A stretch of 64,000 bases of DNA from Alphaproteobacteria bacterium. GTDB lineage: Bacteria > Pseudomonadota > Alphaproteobacteria > Micropepsales > Micropepsaceae. The first letter of the stretch is position 1; each line of letters begins with the position of its first letter. Where the stretch lies: the NCBI GenBank assembly GCA_947474565.1, contig CANJIS010000006.1:1-64000 (forward strand), given 5' to 3'. Positions 48,592 through 57,126 of the stretch are shown here, piece after piece. The position numbers were made by a program, and so were the translations under genes. A model generated the notes under the pieces. The model was not told where the DNA came from. It did not search any database and worked only from the letters and a program-made list of their open reading frames with translations.

Positions 48592-48869
48592 TAGAAGCTA
48601 TCCGGCTGGAGCGTGTGGCGGGCGCGGTGGAGGCTGGCGGCATCGCTGCCACTGGCTTCGCAAAAAGCCAGCAGAAAGGGCTCATGGGCCAAAAGGAAAT
48701 CGAAAATCGCGATGGTCAGTTCGGGGCTGCCAGCGGCATCGCGCAACTCCGCGCCCGATACCCCGCTCGCCGCCAGGAACTTGTCCAGGGCGTCCGGCTC
48801 GGCGGCAAGCCAGCCCAGGGCTTCAAGACCCAGTATTTCTGCCCTTTCCGGGCTCATTGCGTGGGGCAT
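48591..48869 (-). CDS. DUF3572 family protein
   Basis: 92 residues from ATG 48869. A small helical protein with the [20 protein letters not shown] segment (about residues 16-35) typical of this alphaproteobacterial family. Function unknown. It heads the ROK-dinB unit and is divergent from divK. A TTG two codons upstream is an alternative start. Confidence 0.8.
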   Translation of the reverse strand: MPHAMSPERAEILGLEALGWLAAEPDALDKFLAASGVSGAELRDAAGSPELTIAIFDFLLAHEPFLLAFCEASGSDAASLHRARHTLQPDSF

Positions 48870-48968
48870 CGTCAAGACGGCGTTAAGACCTTCTCCTTAA
48901 TACTGTGCATCCAGGGACGTGTGCCATCCCAAAAGTTTTCGGCATGCCCTGGCCCGGGAGTTGAAGTC

Positions 48969-49343
48969 ATGGACGCCAAGACCAAAACAGTCCTGATCGT
49001 GGAGGACAATGAGCTCAATATGAAGCTCTTCCACGACCTGTTGGATGCCCATGGCTATAACATCCTCCAGACCAAGGACGGCATGGAAGCGCTGGATATC
49101 GCGCGCGAGCATCACCCCGACCTGATCCTGATGGACATCCAGCTTCCTGAAGTGTCCGGCCTGGAAGTGACCAAATGGCTGAAAGAGGATGACAGCCTCA
49201 AATCCATTCCCGTGGTCGCCGTCACCGCTTTCGCGATGAAGGGCGACGAAGACGTTATCCGCCAGGGCGGTTGCGAGGCCTATATCTCCAAACCGATTTC
49301 CGTGACGGGCTTCCTGGAAACCGTTCGCCGCTTCATCGGATAA
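48969..49343 (+). CDS. divK: Single-domain response regulator DivK
   Basis: 124 residues, only a receiver domain. The acidic pocket is in IVEDNE, the phosphorylated Asp in LILMDIQLP (about residue 53) and the lysine in YISKPIS (about 105). In Caulobacter, DivK is switched by PleC and DivJ and controls polarity and CtrA. ATG 48969 is preceded by GGGAGTTGAAG. pleD follows after 3 bases, the conserved order. Confidence 0.94.
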   Translation: MDAKTKTVLIVEDNELNMKLFHDLLDAHGYNILQTKDGMEALDIAREHHPDLILMDIQLPEVSGLEVTKWLKEDDSLKSIPVVAVTAFAMKGDEDVIRQGGCEAYISKPISVTGFLETVRRFIG

Positions 49344-49346
49344 CAC

Positions 49347-50717
49347 ATGACGGCCCGCGTTCTTGTCGTCGACGACATTCTCTCCAACGTCAAGCTGCTC
49401 GAAGCAAAGCTGACGGCTGAGTATTTCGACGTCGTCACCGCATTCAACGGTCTGGAATGTCTGGCCCGGATTTCCGAGACCGCGCCCGATATCGTGCTGC
49501 TGGACGTGATGATGCCGGGCATGGACGGGTTCGAAGTCTGCCGCCGCATCAAAGCCAATCCCAAGACCGCCCATGTTCCCGTGGTGATGGTGACCGCGCT
49601 GGACCAGCCGTCCGACCGCGTTGCCGGCCTGGAAGCGGGCGCGGATGATTTCCTCACCAAGCCGGTGGATGACGCCGCCCTGTTTGCGCGGGTGCGTTCG
49701 CTGGTGCGGTTGAAGATGATGACCGACGAACTTCGGATGCGCGAGAATACCGGCCAGGGCATGGGCCTGATCGATCCCGCCGAAGCCATGACCGACAACA
49801 ATCAGTCCGGCCGTATTCTGGTGATTGAAGACCGCGCCGAATCCGCTGCCTGGTTCAGCGCCGCGCTGCAGCCGATGCATGGCGTATCCAGCGTGGACAC
49901 GTTCGAAGAAGCCATGGTGCGGGTGAAGGGCGGCGATCCCGATCTTGTGGTGGTCAGCCTGGGCATGCGCAGCTTCGACGGCTTGCGCCTTTGCTCGCAG
50001 CTTCGCTCTCTGCCGGAAGGCCGCAATGTACCCATTCTCGTTGTGGTGTCCGACGGCGACCGCCGCAAGCTGACACAGGCGCTGGAAATGGGCGTCAACG
50101 ACTATCTCACCCGCCCGGTGGACAAGAATGAACTGGTGGCGCGCGTGCGCACCCAGCTGCGCAAGAAACGCTATGCCGACCGGCTGCGCCACAATGTGCA
50201 GCTGTCGCTGGAAATGGCGATCACCGATCAGCTCACCGGCTTGCATAACCGCCGCTATATGAGCCGCCATCTCGACAACCTGGTCGAGACCGCCAAGAAG
50301 ACCGGCAAGCCCATCGCCTTTGTGATCATGGACATCGATTACTTCAAGGCGGTCAACGACACTTACGGCCATGATATCGGCGACGAAGTGCTGAAGGAAT
50401 TCGCCGGCCGCATTGCCGCCAATGTGCGCGGCATCGATCTGGCTTGCCGCTATGGCGGTGAGGAATTCGTGGTGGTGATGCCCGATACCGACATCAATTT
50501 CGCCATGCAGGTGTCGGAACGTCTGCGCAAGAGCATCGAGACCACGCCGTTCCCGATCAGCCGCGATCCCAAGACGCTCAACCTCACCATTTCCATCGGC
50601 ATTGCCGGTTCGGAAGGCGAGAGCGACAGTGCTGGCGCCTTGCTGCACCGTGCGGACCAAGCTTTGTATCGGGCCAAGAGAACGGGCCGCAACAAGGTCG
50701 TGGCGGACGCGGCCTAA
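49347..50717 (+). CDS. pleD: Diguanylate cyclase response regulator PleD
   Basis: 456 residues in the order REC1, REC2, GGDEF. REC1 has the phospho-acceptor Asp in LLDVMMPGMDGF (about residue 53). REC2 (about 155-270) lacks it, with VVVSLGM at that place, as expected of the dimer adaptor domain. The GGDEF active site is CRYGGEEF (about residues 367-374), and RGID five residues before it is the inhibitory I-site. It makes cyclic di-GMP at the pole. The last four bases overlap the convergent next gene. Confidence 0.96.
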   Translation: MTARVLVVDDILSNVKLLEAKLTAEYFDVVTAFNGLECLARISETAPDIVLLDVMMPGMDGFEVCRRIKANPKTAHVPVVMVTALDQPSDRVAGLEAGADDFLTKPVDDAALFARVRSLVRLKMMTDELRMRENTGQGMGLIDPAEAMTDNNQSGRILVIEDRAESAAWFSAALQPMHGVSSVDTFEEAMVRVKGGDPDLVVVSLGMRSFDGLRLCSQLRSLPEGRNVPILVVVSDGDRRKLTQALEMGVNDYLTRPVDKNELVARVRTQLRKKRYADRLRHNVQLSLEMAITDQLTGLHNRRYMSRHLDNLVETAKKTGKPIAFVIMDIDYFKAVNDTYGHDIGDEVLKEFAGRIAANVRGIDLACRYGGEEFVVVMPDTDINFAMQVSERLRKSIETTPFPISRDPKTLNLTISIGIAGSEGESDSAGALLHRADQALYRAKRTGRNKVVADAA

Positions 50718-51376
50718 GCCTCGGGCTGTGCCTCGTCAGGCTGCTGCTCCAGCATATCCAGCGCTTTATCAATCACCATCGCCAATACTTCCGGCTCGCG
50801 TGCGCCCGTGACCGCAACGCGGTTGCCGAAAATCATCGCCGGCACGCCGGTGACGCCCATCTCCCGCGCCAGCTTGTCTTCGCGCTCGACCAATTGGGCG
50901 TCGGTATCGCTTTCCAGCATGCCGGCCACTTCGGCGCCGTCCATGCCGCACAGATCGGCGATATCGGCCAGCACGCGGATGTCGCCGATATCATCGCCAT
51001 TTTCGAAATAAGCGATGAACAGTTTTTCCACCACTTCGTCCTGAACGCCCTGGGCTTCGGCCCAGTGGATCAGGCGATGGGCGTTTATGGTGTTGGGCCG
51101 CTTATGGATTGCCTCCCAGGCGAACTCGATGCCTTCCTTGACGCCTTCCATCGAGATCGCCTCATGGGCCTCCTTCAGCATGGCGTCGGCCCCGAAGCGC
51201 GCGGTCATATAGGCGGCACGATCCACGCCTTCGCGCGGCACGGTGGGATCAAGCTGATAGGGGCGGTAGCGCACTTCAAAGATGATGTTGGGCCGAAGCG
51301 CCATGGCGCGGGCCAGGCGGCGCTTGCCGATAAAACACCAGGGACAGACCGGGTCGGAAATAAAATCGATTTGCAT
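50714..51376 (-). CDS. DsbA-family oxidoreductase, FrnE-like
   Basis: 220 residues, cytosolic (no signal peptide). The thioredoxin-fold CxxC is CPWC at about residues 11-14. The helical insert with NTINAHRLIHWAEAQG (about 95-110) and the GVTGVPAMIFG cis-proline segment (about 174-184) match FrnE/polyketide-type thiol oxidoreductases. It likely acts in thiol redox or oxidative stress; the substrate is unknown. Confidence 0.88.
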   Translation of the reverse strand: MQIDFISDPVCPWCFIGKRRLARAMALRPNIIFEVRYRPYQLDPTVPREGVDRAAYMTARFGADAMLKEAHEAISMEGVKEGIEFAWEAIHKRPNTINAHRLIHWAEAQGVQDEVVEKLFIAYFENGDDIGDIRVLADIADLCGMDGAEVAGMLESDTDAQLVEREDKLAREMGVTGVPAMIFGNRVAVTGAREPEVLAMVIDKALDMLEQQPDEAQPEA

Positions 51377-51383
51377 GGATAAA

Positions 51384-51761
51384 CTACTTGAGGATCTCGG
51401 TGGTTATTTCGTTGGAGCCGGATATCACGCGGACGGCCACCACGCCCCGCCGCCAGCGCAAGGTGGTGGCGGCATGGATGGGAAGCAAGCCCTCGATGAC
51501 CGCGCGGCCGGACGTAGGCGGCAAGGCGACAAATTCCACCACAATGGTGTTGGCATCGCCTTTCGCCGGGCGCAGGCGGCCCTGGCGCCAGCCGCCGCTG
51601 CCCACCGCACCTCGCGCCTGGATCAGCACATTGCCGCTGTCCATGGTGGCGATCACGCTGTCGATATGGGTGATCAATTCCGGCGGCGGCGCAGGTGTGG
51701 CCGCTCCGGCCGGAAGGGCCAGAGTCGCGATCATCGCCAGCAAAAGACAAAGTGAGCGCAT
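51384..51761 (-). CDS. Secreted protein of unknown function
   Basis: 125 residues with a signal peptide (cleavage near LPAGAA, residue ~21). The mature part has alternating polar and hydrophobic residues suggesting beta strands (NVLIQARGAVG, TIVVEFVALPP, VVAVRVISGS) and no cysteines. I do not recognise the family. It lies 7 bases upstream of the FrnE-like gene and may be cotranscribed. Confidence 0.65.
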   Translation of the reverse strand: MRSLCLLLAMIATLALPAGAATPAPPPELITHIDSVIATMDSGNVLIQARGAVGSGGWRQGRLRPAKGDANTIVVEFVALPPTSGRAVIEGLLPIHAATTLRWRRGVVAVRVISGSNEITTEILK

Positions 51762-51861
51762 ATGGCCCTTCGGAATCTCGCCGCGACTATAGCCAGAAAT
51801 GCGGCGATATTCAGATATCGAGATTCACCCGGTGTGGTGGACCGGGAAAAAGGCTTATCCA

Positions 51862-51888
51862 GCGTTGCTAGCGGCAGCGTAGCAACGC
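51862..51888. other. Hairpin between the secreted protein gene and xth
   Basis: GCGTTGCTA (51862-51870) pairs perfectly with TAGCAACGC (51880-51888) around a 9-base loop. On the minus strand it follows the xth stop by 14 bases and is followed after about 12 bases by a short T-run, so it may be a weak terminator for erpA-xth. Confidence 0.5.
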
Positions 51889-51901
51889 CGCAGGCTGCCC
51901 G

Positions 51902-52684
51902 TTAAATATCCAGTTCGCACCACACCGGGACATGGTCGGAAGGCTTCTCGGCGGCGCCGCGCACGTCACGGTCGATTTCGCAGGCCCGCAGCAGGTCCGC
52001 AGCCTGGGGTGAAAGCAGGATGTGGTCGATGCGGATGCCGTTGTCGCGCTCCCAGGAGCCGAAATAATCCCAGAAGGTATAATTCCCGGCTTCCGGATGC
52101 AGGGCGCGGAAAGCCTCGGTGTAACCCAGATTTTCCAGCCGCCGCAGCGCCGCCTTGGACTCGGGCTGAAACAAGGCGTCCTTCAGCCATGCCTTGGGAT
52201 TATACGCGTCCTTGTCTTCGGGGATGATGTTGTAGTCGCCCATCAGGACAACCGGCTCTTCATTGGCGAGCAGGCGCTTGGCGTGACGGTGCAGACGTTC
52301 CAGCCAGGCCAGCTTGTAATCGAATTTGGGGCCGGGGAAGGGGTTGCCGTTGGGGGCATAGATCGAAGCCACCCGCACCACGCTTTTGTCGCCCGTCACC
52401 ACTGCTTCGAGATATCGGGATTGAATATCGTCTTCGCCGCCGGGCAGGCGCGGGGTGACGTCTTCCAGCGGGCGCTTCGACAGGATGGCAACGCCGTTAT
52501 AGGTCTTTTGTCCGTGTACGGCGCAATTATAGCCTAGGCCTTCAAAGACCTCGCGCGGGAAATTCTCGTCCACGCATTTGATTTCCTGCAGGCACAGCAC
52601 ATCGGGCTGCGCGTCCTTGATCCATGCCTGCGCCGGCTCCAGCCGCGCCTTGATGGAGTTGACGTTCCAGGTGGCAATTTTCAT
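51902..52684 (-). CDS. xth: Exodeoxyribonuclease III
   Basis: 260 residues, AP endonuclease and 3' exonuclease of base excision repair. The family motifs are all present: ATWNVNSIKAR (3-13), LQEIKC (metal Glu, about 33), GDYNIIPEDKD (about 148-158), IDHILLS (about 219) and the final SDHVPVWCEL with the catalytic His. One-base overlap with erpA. Confidence 0.95.
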   Translation of the reverse strand: MKIATWNVNSIKARLEPAQAWIKDAQPDVLCLQEIKCVDENFPREVFEGLGYNCAVHGQKTYNGVAILSKRPLEDVTPRLPGGEDDIQSRYLEAVVTGDKSVVRVASIYAPNGNPFPGPKFDYKLAWLERLHRHAKRLLANEEPVVLMGDYNIIPEDKDAYNPKAWLKDALFQPESKAALRRLENLGYTEAFRALHPEAGNYTFWDYFGSWERDNGIRIDHILLSPQAADLLRACEIDRDVRGAAEKPSDHVPVWCELDI

Positions 52685-53016
52685 TAGACGGAAAAGCTGG
52701 TGCCGCAGCCGCAGGAGGCAGTCGCGTTGGGATTGTTGACCTTGAAGGCCTGGCCCATCAGGTCGTCGCTGAAATCGATTTCCGATCCCGCCAGGAAATC
52801 CAGCGACACCGGATCGATCAGGATTTTGGCCCCGGCTTCTTCCAGCATCAGATCGTCATCCGCCTGCGTCTCATCCAGGGCGAAATTGTAGGAATAGCCG
52901 GAACAGCCGCCCCCGGTCACCGCCAGCCGCAGCATGGTGGGATGCGCCTCAGCCGCCAAAATGGCGGAAATCCGCTTGGCGGCACGGGCGGAGATCGTTA
53001 CGGGCAAAGCGGTCAT
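52684..53016 (-). CDS. erpA: Iron-sulfur cluster insertion protein, A-type (ErpA-like)
   Basis: 110 residues. It carries the three conserved cysteines: GGGCSGYSY (about residue 38) and the C-terminal CGCGTSF (about residues 102 and 104). It passes Fe-S clusters to apo-enzymes. ErpA rather than IscA is suggested by the sequence around these cysteines, without certainty. Divergent from dgt. Confidence 0.9.
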   Translation of the reverse strand: MTALPVTISARAAKRISAILAAEAHPTMLRLAVTGGGCSGYSYNFALDETQADDDLMLEEAGAKILIDPVSLDFLAGSEIDFSDDLMGQAFKVNNPNATASCGCGTSFSV

Positions 53017-53083
53017 GGATGCTCTAGGCAGGGATGGCGACGCACCTTATGTAGTCCCGACCATGGCGTCCGCAAAGGGCTCA

Positions 53084-54280
53084 ATGCCCGCAAATTTGCC
53101 TGTTGGCCGGCTTCTGGGGCCGGTGGTTCCCGGGCCTATGCCTTTGGCCCCATTTGCGACATGGGTAACGGGCAGCCGGGGCCGCTTTTACCCGGAAGAA
53201 GAAAGCGCCACCCGCACCTGTTACAGCCGCGACCGGGACCGCATTATCCATTCCACCGCCTTCCGCCGCCTGAAACACAAGACCCAGGTGTTTGTAGAGC
53301 ATGAGGGCGATTATTACCGCACCCGTCTCACCCATTCGCTGGAAGTGGCGCAGCTGGCGCGCAGCCTGGCGCGCAGTTTGAAAGCGGATGAAGACCTGGC
53401 CGAGACGATTGCCCTGTCGCATGACCTGGGTCACACGCCGTTCGGCCATGCCGGTGAAGACGCGCTGGCAGCAGTTACGGCTGATATCGGCGGCTTCGAT
53501 CACAACGCCCATGCGCTTCGGCTGGTGACCAAACTTGAGCATCGCTACGCCGATTTCGACGGTCTCAATCTCACCTGGGAAACGCTGGAGGGCCTGGTCA
53601 AGCATAACGGCCCGATTGCGCCGCCTGCGCCGGGGCCGATTGCGGGCTTTGACGCGCGGTGGACGCTTGAACTGTCGCGATGGCCGGGGATCGAAGCCCA
53701 AATTGCCGCGCTCGCCGACGATATCGCCTACGTCAATCACGACATTGACGATGGTCTTCGGGCCAAGCTTTTTTCCGTCGGCGATATTCAGAATGCCCCG
53801 TTGGCGGGGCCGCATGCCAAGGCGGTGTCGGCCCGTTATGGCGAATTGGAACTTTCCCGCTTCATCGGCGAGATGATCCGTACTCTGATGAGTGCATTGC
53901 TGGATGATCTTCGCGCCGAGACCGGGGCGCGGCTGGACAAAGCCAGGCCGGGTTCGGCCGAGGCGGTGCGCGCGCTGCCCTATGCCCTGGTGGCGCTATC
54001 GGGGCCGATGCAGGCAGAACTCAAGGCGCTGAAGAAATTTCTCTTCACCCATATGTATCAGCACCCACGGGTGATCGCTTCCATGACCCGGGCCCAGGCG
54101 GTGATCACCGACCTGTTCGAGGCTTTTGTTGCCGATCCCACGCTGCTGCCGCCCGATTGGGCCAGGTTATGCGGGCAGGGCGGCGCAGGCGGGGTGGTGC
54201 GCGATTACATTGCCGGGATGACCGACACCTATGCGCTGGCGGAATATGCCCGCGTCTTCCGGAACGAAATCCAGCTCTGA
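53084..54280 (+). CDS. dgt: Deoxyguanosinetriphosphate triphosphohydrolase-like protein
   Basis: 398 residues from ATG 53084. The HD-domain dNTPase motifs are HSTAFRRLKHKTQVF, RLTHSLEVAQLAR and SHDLGHTPFGHAGED, which supply the metal-binding His and Asp. It hydrolyses dNTPs to nucleosides and triphosphate. Start choice: 53084 has AAAGGG 4 bases upstream. ATG 53138 would give a tighter family-like start, and frames to 52934 run into the divergent erpA. Confidence 0.9.
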   Translation: MPANLPVGRLLGPVVPGPMPLAPFATWVTGSRGRFYPEEESATRTCYSRDRDRIIHSTAFRRLKHKTQVFVEHEGDYYRTRLTHSLEVAQLARSLARSLKADEDLAETIALSHDLGHTPFGHAGEDALAAVTADIGGFDHNAHALRLVTKLEHRYADFDGLNLTWETLEGLVKHNGPIAPPAPGPIAGFDARWTLELSRWPGIEAQIAALADDIAYVNHDIDDGLRAKLFSVGDIQNAPLAGPHAKAVSARYGELELSRFIGEMIRTLMSALLDDLRAETGARLDKARPGSAEAVRALPYALVALSGPMQAELKALKKFLFTHMYQHPRVIASMTRAQAVITDLFEAFVADPTLLPPDWARLCGQGGAGGVVRDYIAGMTDTYALAEYARVFRNEIQL

Positions 54281-54293
54281 ATTTAGAAACGAT

Positions 54294-54336
54294 GATTCGC
54301 GGGCTCAGGGGTGCTAGAATCCGGCTCACGAGATTC
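54294..54336 (+). promoter_or_regulatory. Cluster of three GANTC (CcrM) sites at the promoter of the FtsN-like gene
   Basis: GATTC at 54294-54298, GAATC at 54317-54321 and GATTC at 54332-54336 lie within 43 bases. The middle site overlaps TAGAAT (54315-54320), a good -10 box. GANTC is the CcrM methylation site of Alphaproteobacteria, and clusters in promoters mark cell-cycle-timed genes such as ftsN and ftsZ in Caulobacter. Confidence 0.6.
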
Positions 54337-54350
54337 GGGAACTTGATCTG

Positions 54351-55307
54351 ATGGCCCATTTTGAGCGCGGCGTTTACGAGCCCAACGACGACATGCGCGT
54401 CTTTGACGGCGCGAAAGATGACGAAGACGTCGAAGGCTCGCGCCTGCCGCTTCTGATCGTGCTGGCGCTGCTGGTGCTGGCGATGTTCGGTGGTGTTGTC
54501 TGGCTTGCCTACACCCAGGGCGTGGCGCGGGGCCGGACGGAAACGCCGGTGCTGACCGCCGAAAATGGTCCGGCGCGCGTTGCCCCCCAAAATGCGGGCG
54601 GCGTGGCCGAGCCGTATAAGGGCTTCAAGATTTACGAACAGCCGGCGCCGGCGGATGACGATGTGGACACGGCTGTGACGCCGGCGGCCAAACCCGCGCC
54701 CGTTGCAGCCACGCCCGCACCGCCCCCCGCCGCCAAGCCCGCGCCGGTCGCTTCCACACCTGCGCCGCCACTTGCTGCACCCAAGCCCGTTGTTACCGCG
54801 CCTGTCGTTGCTCCGAAAACGGCTATGACCGCAGCAGCGCCGAAAATCGCCGCCGCAACACCAGCACCGCCGGTGGCCAAGCCCGCAGCAGCGCCTGTGA
54901 AGCAAGCCACGGTTGTTGCCAAGGCGGCTTTGCCGGCGCCTGCGCCCGCAAAGCCTGCTTCGGTTCCGGTGGGCCCTGCCAGTGCTGCGCCGCGTTCGCT
55001 GGCGCTGAACAATCAGCCTGCCGCAACGCCTGCTCCGGTGGCGGCGCCTGTGGCGGCAAGCGGTACGTCTGTGCTGCAGATCGGCGCTTATAAGAGTCAG
55101 GCCGAAGCGGATTCGGCCTGGGCTGCTTACAAGGGCAAGCACGCCGCGCTGCTGTCGAGCGCCAGCAGCAATGTCCAGCAAGCCGATCTGGGCGACAAAG
55201 GCACCTGGTACCGGCTGCGCATTGTCGGCTTTCCCAGCAAGGACGTTGCGGCGGCCATGTGCGAACGGTTGAAGGCGGACGGGGGCAGCTGCTTCCTCGG
55301 CAAGTAA
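54351..55307 (+). CDS. SPOR-domain membrane protein, FtsN-like
   Basis: 318 residues. A short cytoplasmic segment (1-34) is followed by one membrane helix (LPLLIVLALLVLAMFGGVVW, about 35-54), a long Ala/Pro/Lys disordered periplasmic linker, and a C-terminal SPOR domain (VLQIGAYKSQAEADSAW to the end). This is the FtsN architecture: an activator of septal wall synthesis. The following nagZ-scpA-scpB order is as around Caulobacter ftsN (recalled), though argS is absent here. It overlaps nagZ by one base. Confidence 0.82.
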   Translation: MAHFERGVYEPNDDMRVFDGAKDDEDVEGSRLPLLIVLALLVLAMFGGVVWLAYTQGVARGRTETPVLTAENGPARVAPQNAGGVAEPYKGFKIYEQPAPADDDVDTAVTPAAKPAPVAATPAPPPAAKPAPVASTPAPPLAAPKPVVTAPVVAPKTAMTAAAPKIAAATPAPPVAKPAAAPVKQATVVAKAALPAPAPAKPASVPVGPASAAPRSLALNNQPAATPAPVAAPVAASGTSVLQIGAYKSQAEADSAWAAYKGKHAALLSSASSNVQQADLGDKGTWYRLRIVGFPSKDVAAAMCERLKADGGSCFLGK

Positions 55308-56323
55308 TGAGAAGCCGCGCGATCTATGGCTGTGCCGGGCTGGTTCTTTCAGCCGAGGAGCGTGACTTTTTCCGCGACGTGAAGCCTTGGGGCTTCATTC
55401 TGTTCGCGCGCAATGTTGCGTCTCCGGATCAGATAAAAAAGCTGGTGGCGCAGTTGCGCGATACCGTGGCCGACGCCAAAGCGCCCATCCTGATTGATCA
55501 GGAAGGGGGCAGGGTGGCGCGGTTGAAGCCGCCCCAATGGCTCGCCCGCCCGCCCGCCGCCCCGTTCGGTGCACTCCATGCCGAAAATCCGCAACGGGCC
55601 CGGGAAGCGGTCTATCTCAATGCCCGGCTGATCGCCCATGACCTGACGCAGCTGGGGATCAATGTGGACTGCCTGCCGGTGCTGGATGTGCCGGTCCCCG
55701 GCTCCCATGACATTATCGGCGACCGCGCCTTTGCCGCCGACCCCACCACCGTGATCGCCCTGGGCCGGGCCCAGATCGAAGGGCTGCTGGAAGGGGGCGT
55801 TTTGCCCGTCATGAAACATATCCCCGGCCATGGCCGCGCAGGAGCGGACAGCCATCTGGCGCTGCCCCGGGTTGGCGCCAGCCTTTCGGAGCTTTCGGCC
55901 AGCGATTTTGTCACTTTTCGCAGCCTGAATACCTGCCCGATCGCGATGACCGCCCACGTTGTTTATGATTCGATTGATCCACAGCGGCCTGCCACCACCA
56001 GCCCGAAAGTCATTCGGGATGTGATACGCGGTGAGATAGGATTTGAGGGATTACTGATGTCCGACGACCTGTCCATGCAGGCGCTGGACGGACCCCTGTC
56101 GCTCAGGGCGAAGGCGGCGCTGTTCGCGGGTTGCGACCTGGTGCTCCACTGCAATGGCGACATGGGCGAGATGAAAGACGTGGCGGCCGAAGTGAAGGAG
56201 TTGGAAGGGTTGAGCCTGAAACGCAGTGAACAGGCGCTGGCGCATCTGAGCGTGCCGGACGAGGGCTTTGATCCCCAGGCCGCGCAAACGCGGCTGGCCG
56301 GGTTGATGGGAGCCGGGGCATGA
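55307..56323 (+). CDS. nagZ: Beta-N-acetylhexosaminidase
   Basis: 338 residues from ATG 55307, which overlaps the previous TAA by one base; the frame back to 55259 is inside the SPOR gene. GH3 enzyme that removes GlcNAc from cytosolic muropeptides during wall recycling. LIDQEGGRVARL (about 62-73), the mobile KHIPGHGRAGADSH loop (about 170-183) and the catalytic Asp in MSDDLSM (about 250) are present. Confidence 0.96.
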   Translation: MRSRAIYGCAGLVLSAEERDFFRDVKPWGFILFARNVASPDQIKKLVAQLRDTVADAKAPILIDQEGGRVARLKPPQWLARPPAAPFGALHAENPQRAREAVYLNARLIAHDLTQLGINVDCLPVLDVPVPGSHDIIGDRAFAADPTTVIALGRAQIEGLLEGGVLPVMKHIPGHGRAGADSHLALPRVGASLSELSASDFVTFRSLNTCPIAMTAHVVYDSIDPQRPATTSPKVIRDVIRGEIGFEGLLMSDDLSMQALDGPLSLRAKAALFAGCDLVLHCNGDMGEMKDVAAEVKELEGLSLKRSEQALAHLSVPDEGFDPQAAQTRLAGLMGAGA

Positions 56324-57126
56324 ATAGCGCCGCCGAAAGTTTCGACGATTTTGAAGTGAACACCCTTGCCGCCCCGGAAGAGGCGCTGATGGTGCGGGTG
56401 GACGGCTTTGAAGGTCCGTTGGATCTTCTGCTGACCCTGGCGCGCAATCAGAAAGTCGATATCGCCAAGATTTCGATCCTCAAGCTTGCCGACCAGTATC
56501 TGGAATTCATCGAAGCGGCCAAGCGCATCAATCTGGAGCTGGCTGCCGACTATCTGGTGATGGCGGCCTGGCTGGCCTACCTGAAATCACGCCTGGTTCT
56601 GCCGCAGGAAAAGATTCCGGAAGGCGAACCCAGCGCTGATGAGATGGCGGCGCGGCTGCGCTGGCGTTTGCAGCGGCTGGACGCCATGCGCAAATCTGCG
56701 GCCCGGCTGATGGGCCGTGACCGGATGGACCGCGACGTGTTCGGGCGTGGCGATCCGGAGCCGGTCAATGTCGTCAAGCTGCGCACCTACAAGGACACGC
56801 TGTACGACCTGCTGACTGCCTATGCCACCGACCGGGTGCGCAAACTGGGCGGCACGGCCTACAAGCCGGTCATCGCCCCAGTGCTCCAGATCGAGGAAGC
56901 CCGGGAGCGCCTGGAGCGGATGCTGGGCAAGATATCGGACTGGAGCGGGCTGACCCGGCTTCTGCCTCTAGATTGGCAGGGCGGGGCCCGGCGGCGGTCG
57001 GCGATGGCTTCGACCCTGCTGGCCTGCCTGGAGATGGCCCGGGACGGCAAGGTTGAGCTGCAGCAGATGGCGCCGTTCGACGAGGTATATGTCCGGGACC
57101 GCCCAGCCGGGGAGCGTATAGAATGA
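56320..57126 (+). CDS. scpA: Segregation and condensation protein A
   Basis: 268 residues, the kleisin of the SMC-ScpAB complex. The N-terminal segment GFEGPLDLLLTLARNQKVDI (about residues 27-46) binds the SMC neck, and the C-terminal winged helix (about 200-268, LLACLEMARDGKVELQQ) binds the cap. Overlaps nagZ and scpB by four bases each. Confidence 0.95.
   Translation: MNSAAESFDDFEVNTLAAPEEALMVRVDGFEGPLDLLLTLARNQKVDIAKISILKLADQYLEFIEAAKRINLELAADYLVMAAWLAYLKSRLVLPQEKIPEGEPSADEMAARLRWRLQRLDAMRKSAARLMGRDRMDRDVFGRGDPEPVNVVKLRTYKDTLYDLLTAYATDRVRKLGGTAYKPVIAPVLQIEEARERLERMLGKISDWSGLTRLLPLDWQGGARRRSAMASTLLACLEMARDGKVELQQMAPFDEVYVRDRPAGERIE

Noticed and set aside
48876-48968. CtrA-type box upstream of divK
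   Set aside because: Two TTAA half-sites are present but 10 bases apart rather than the 7 of the CtrA consensus, so I do not call a site.
48897-50660. 587-codon minus-strand frame across divK-pleD
   Set aside because: Both genes on the + strand have full family motifs; the opposite frame is a codon-bias shadow with no recognisable domain.
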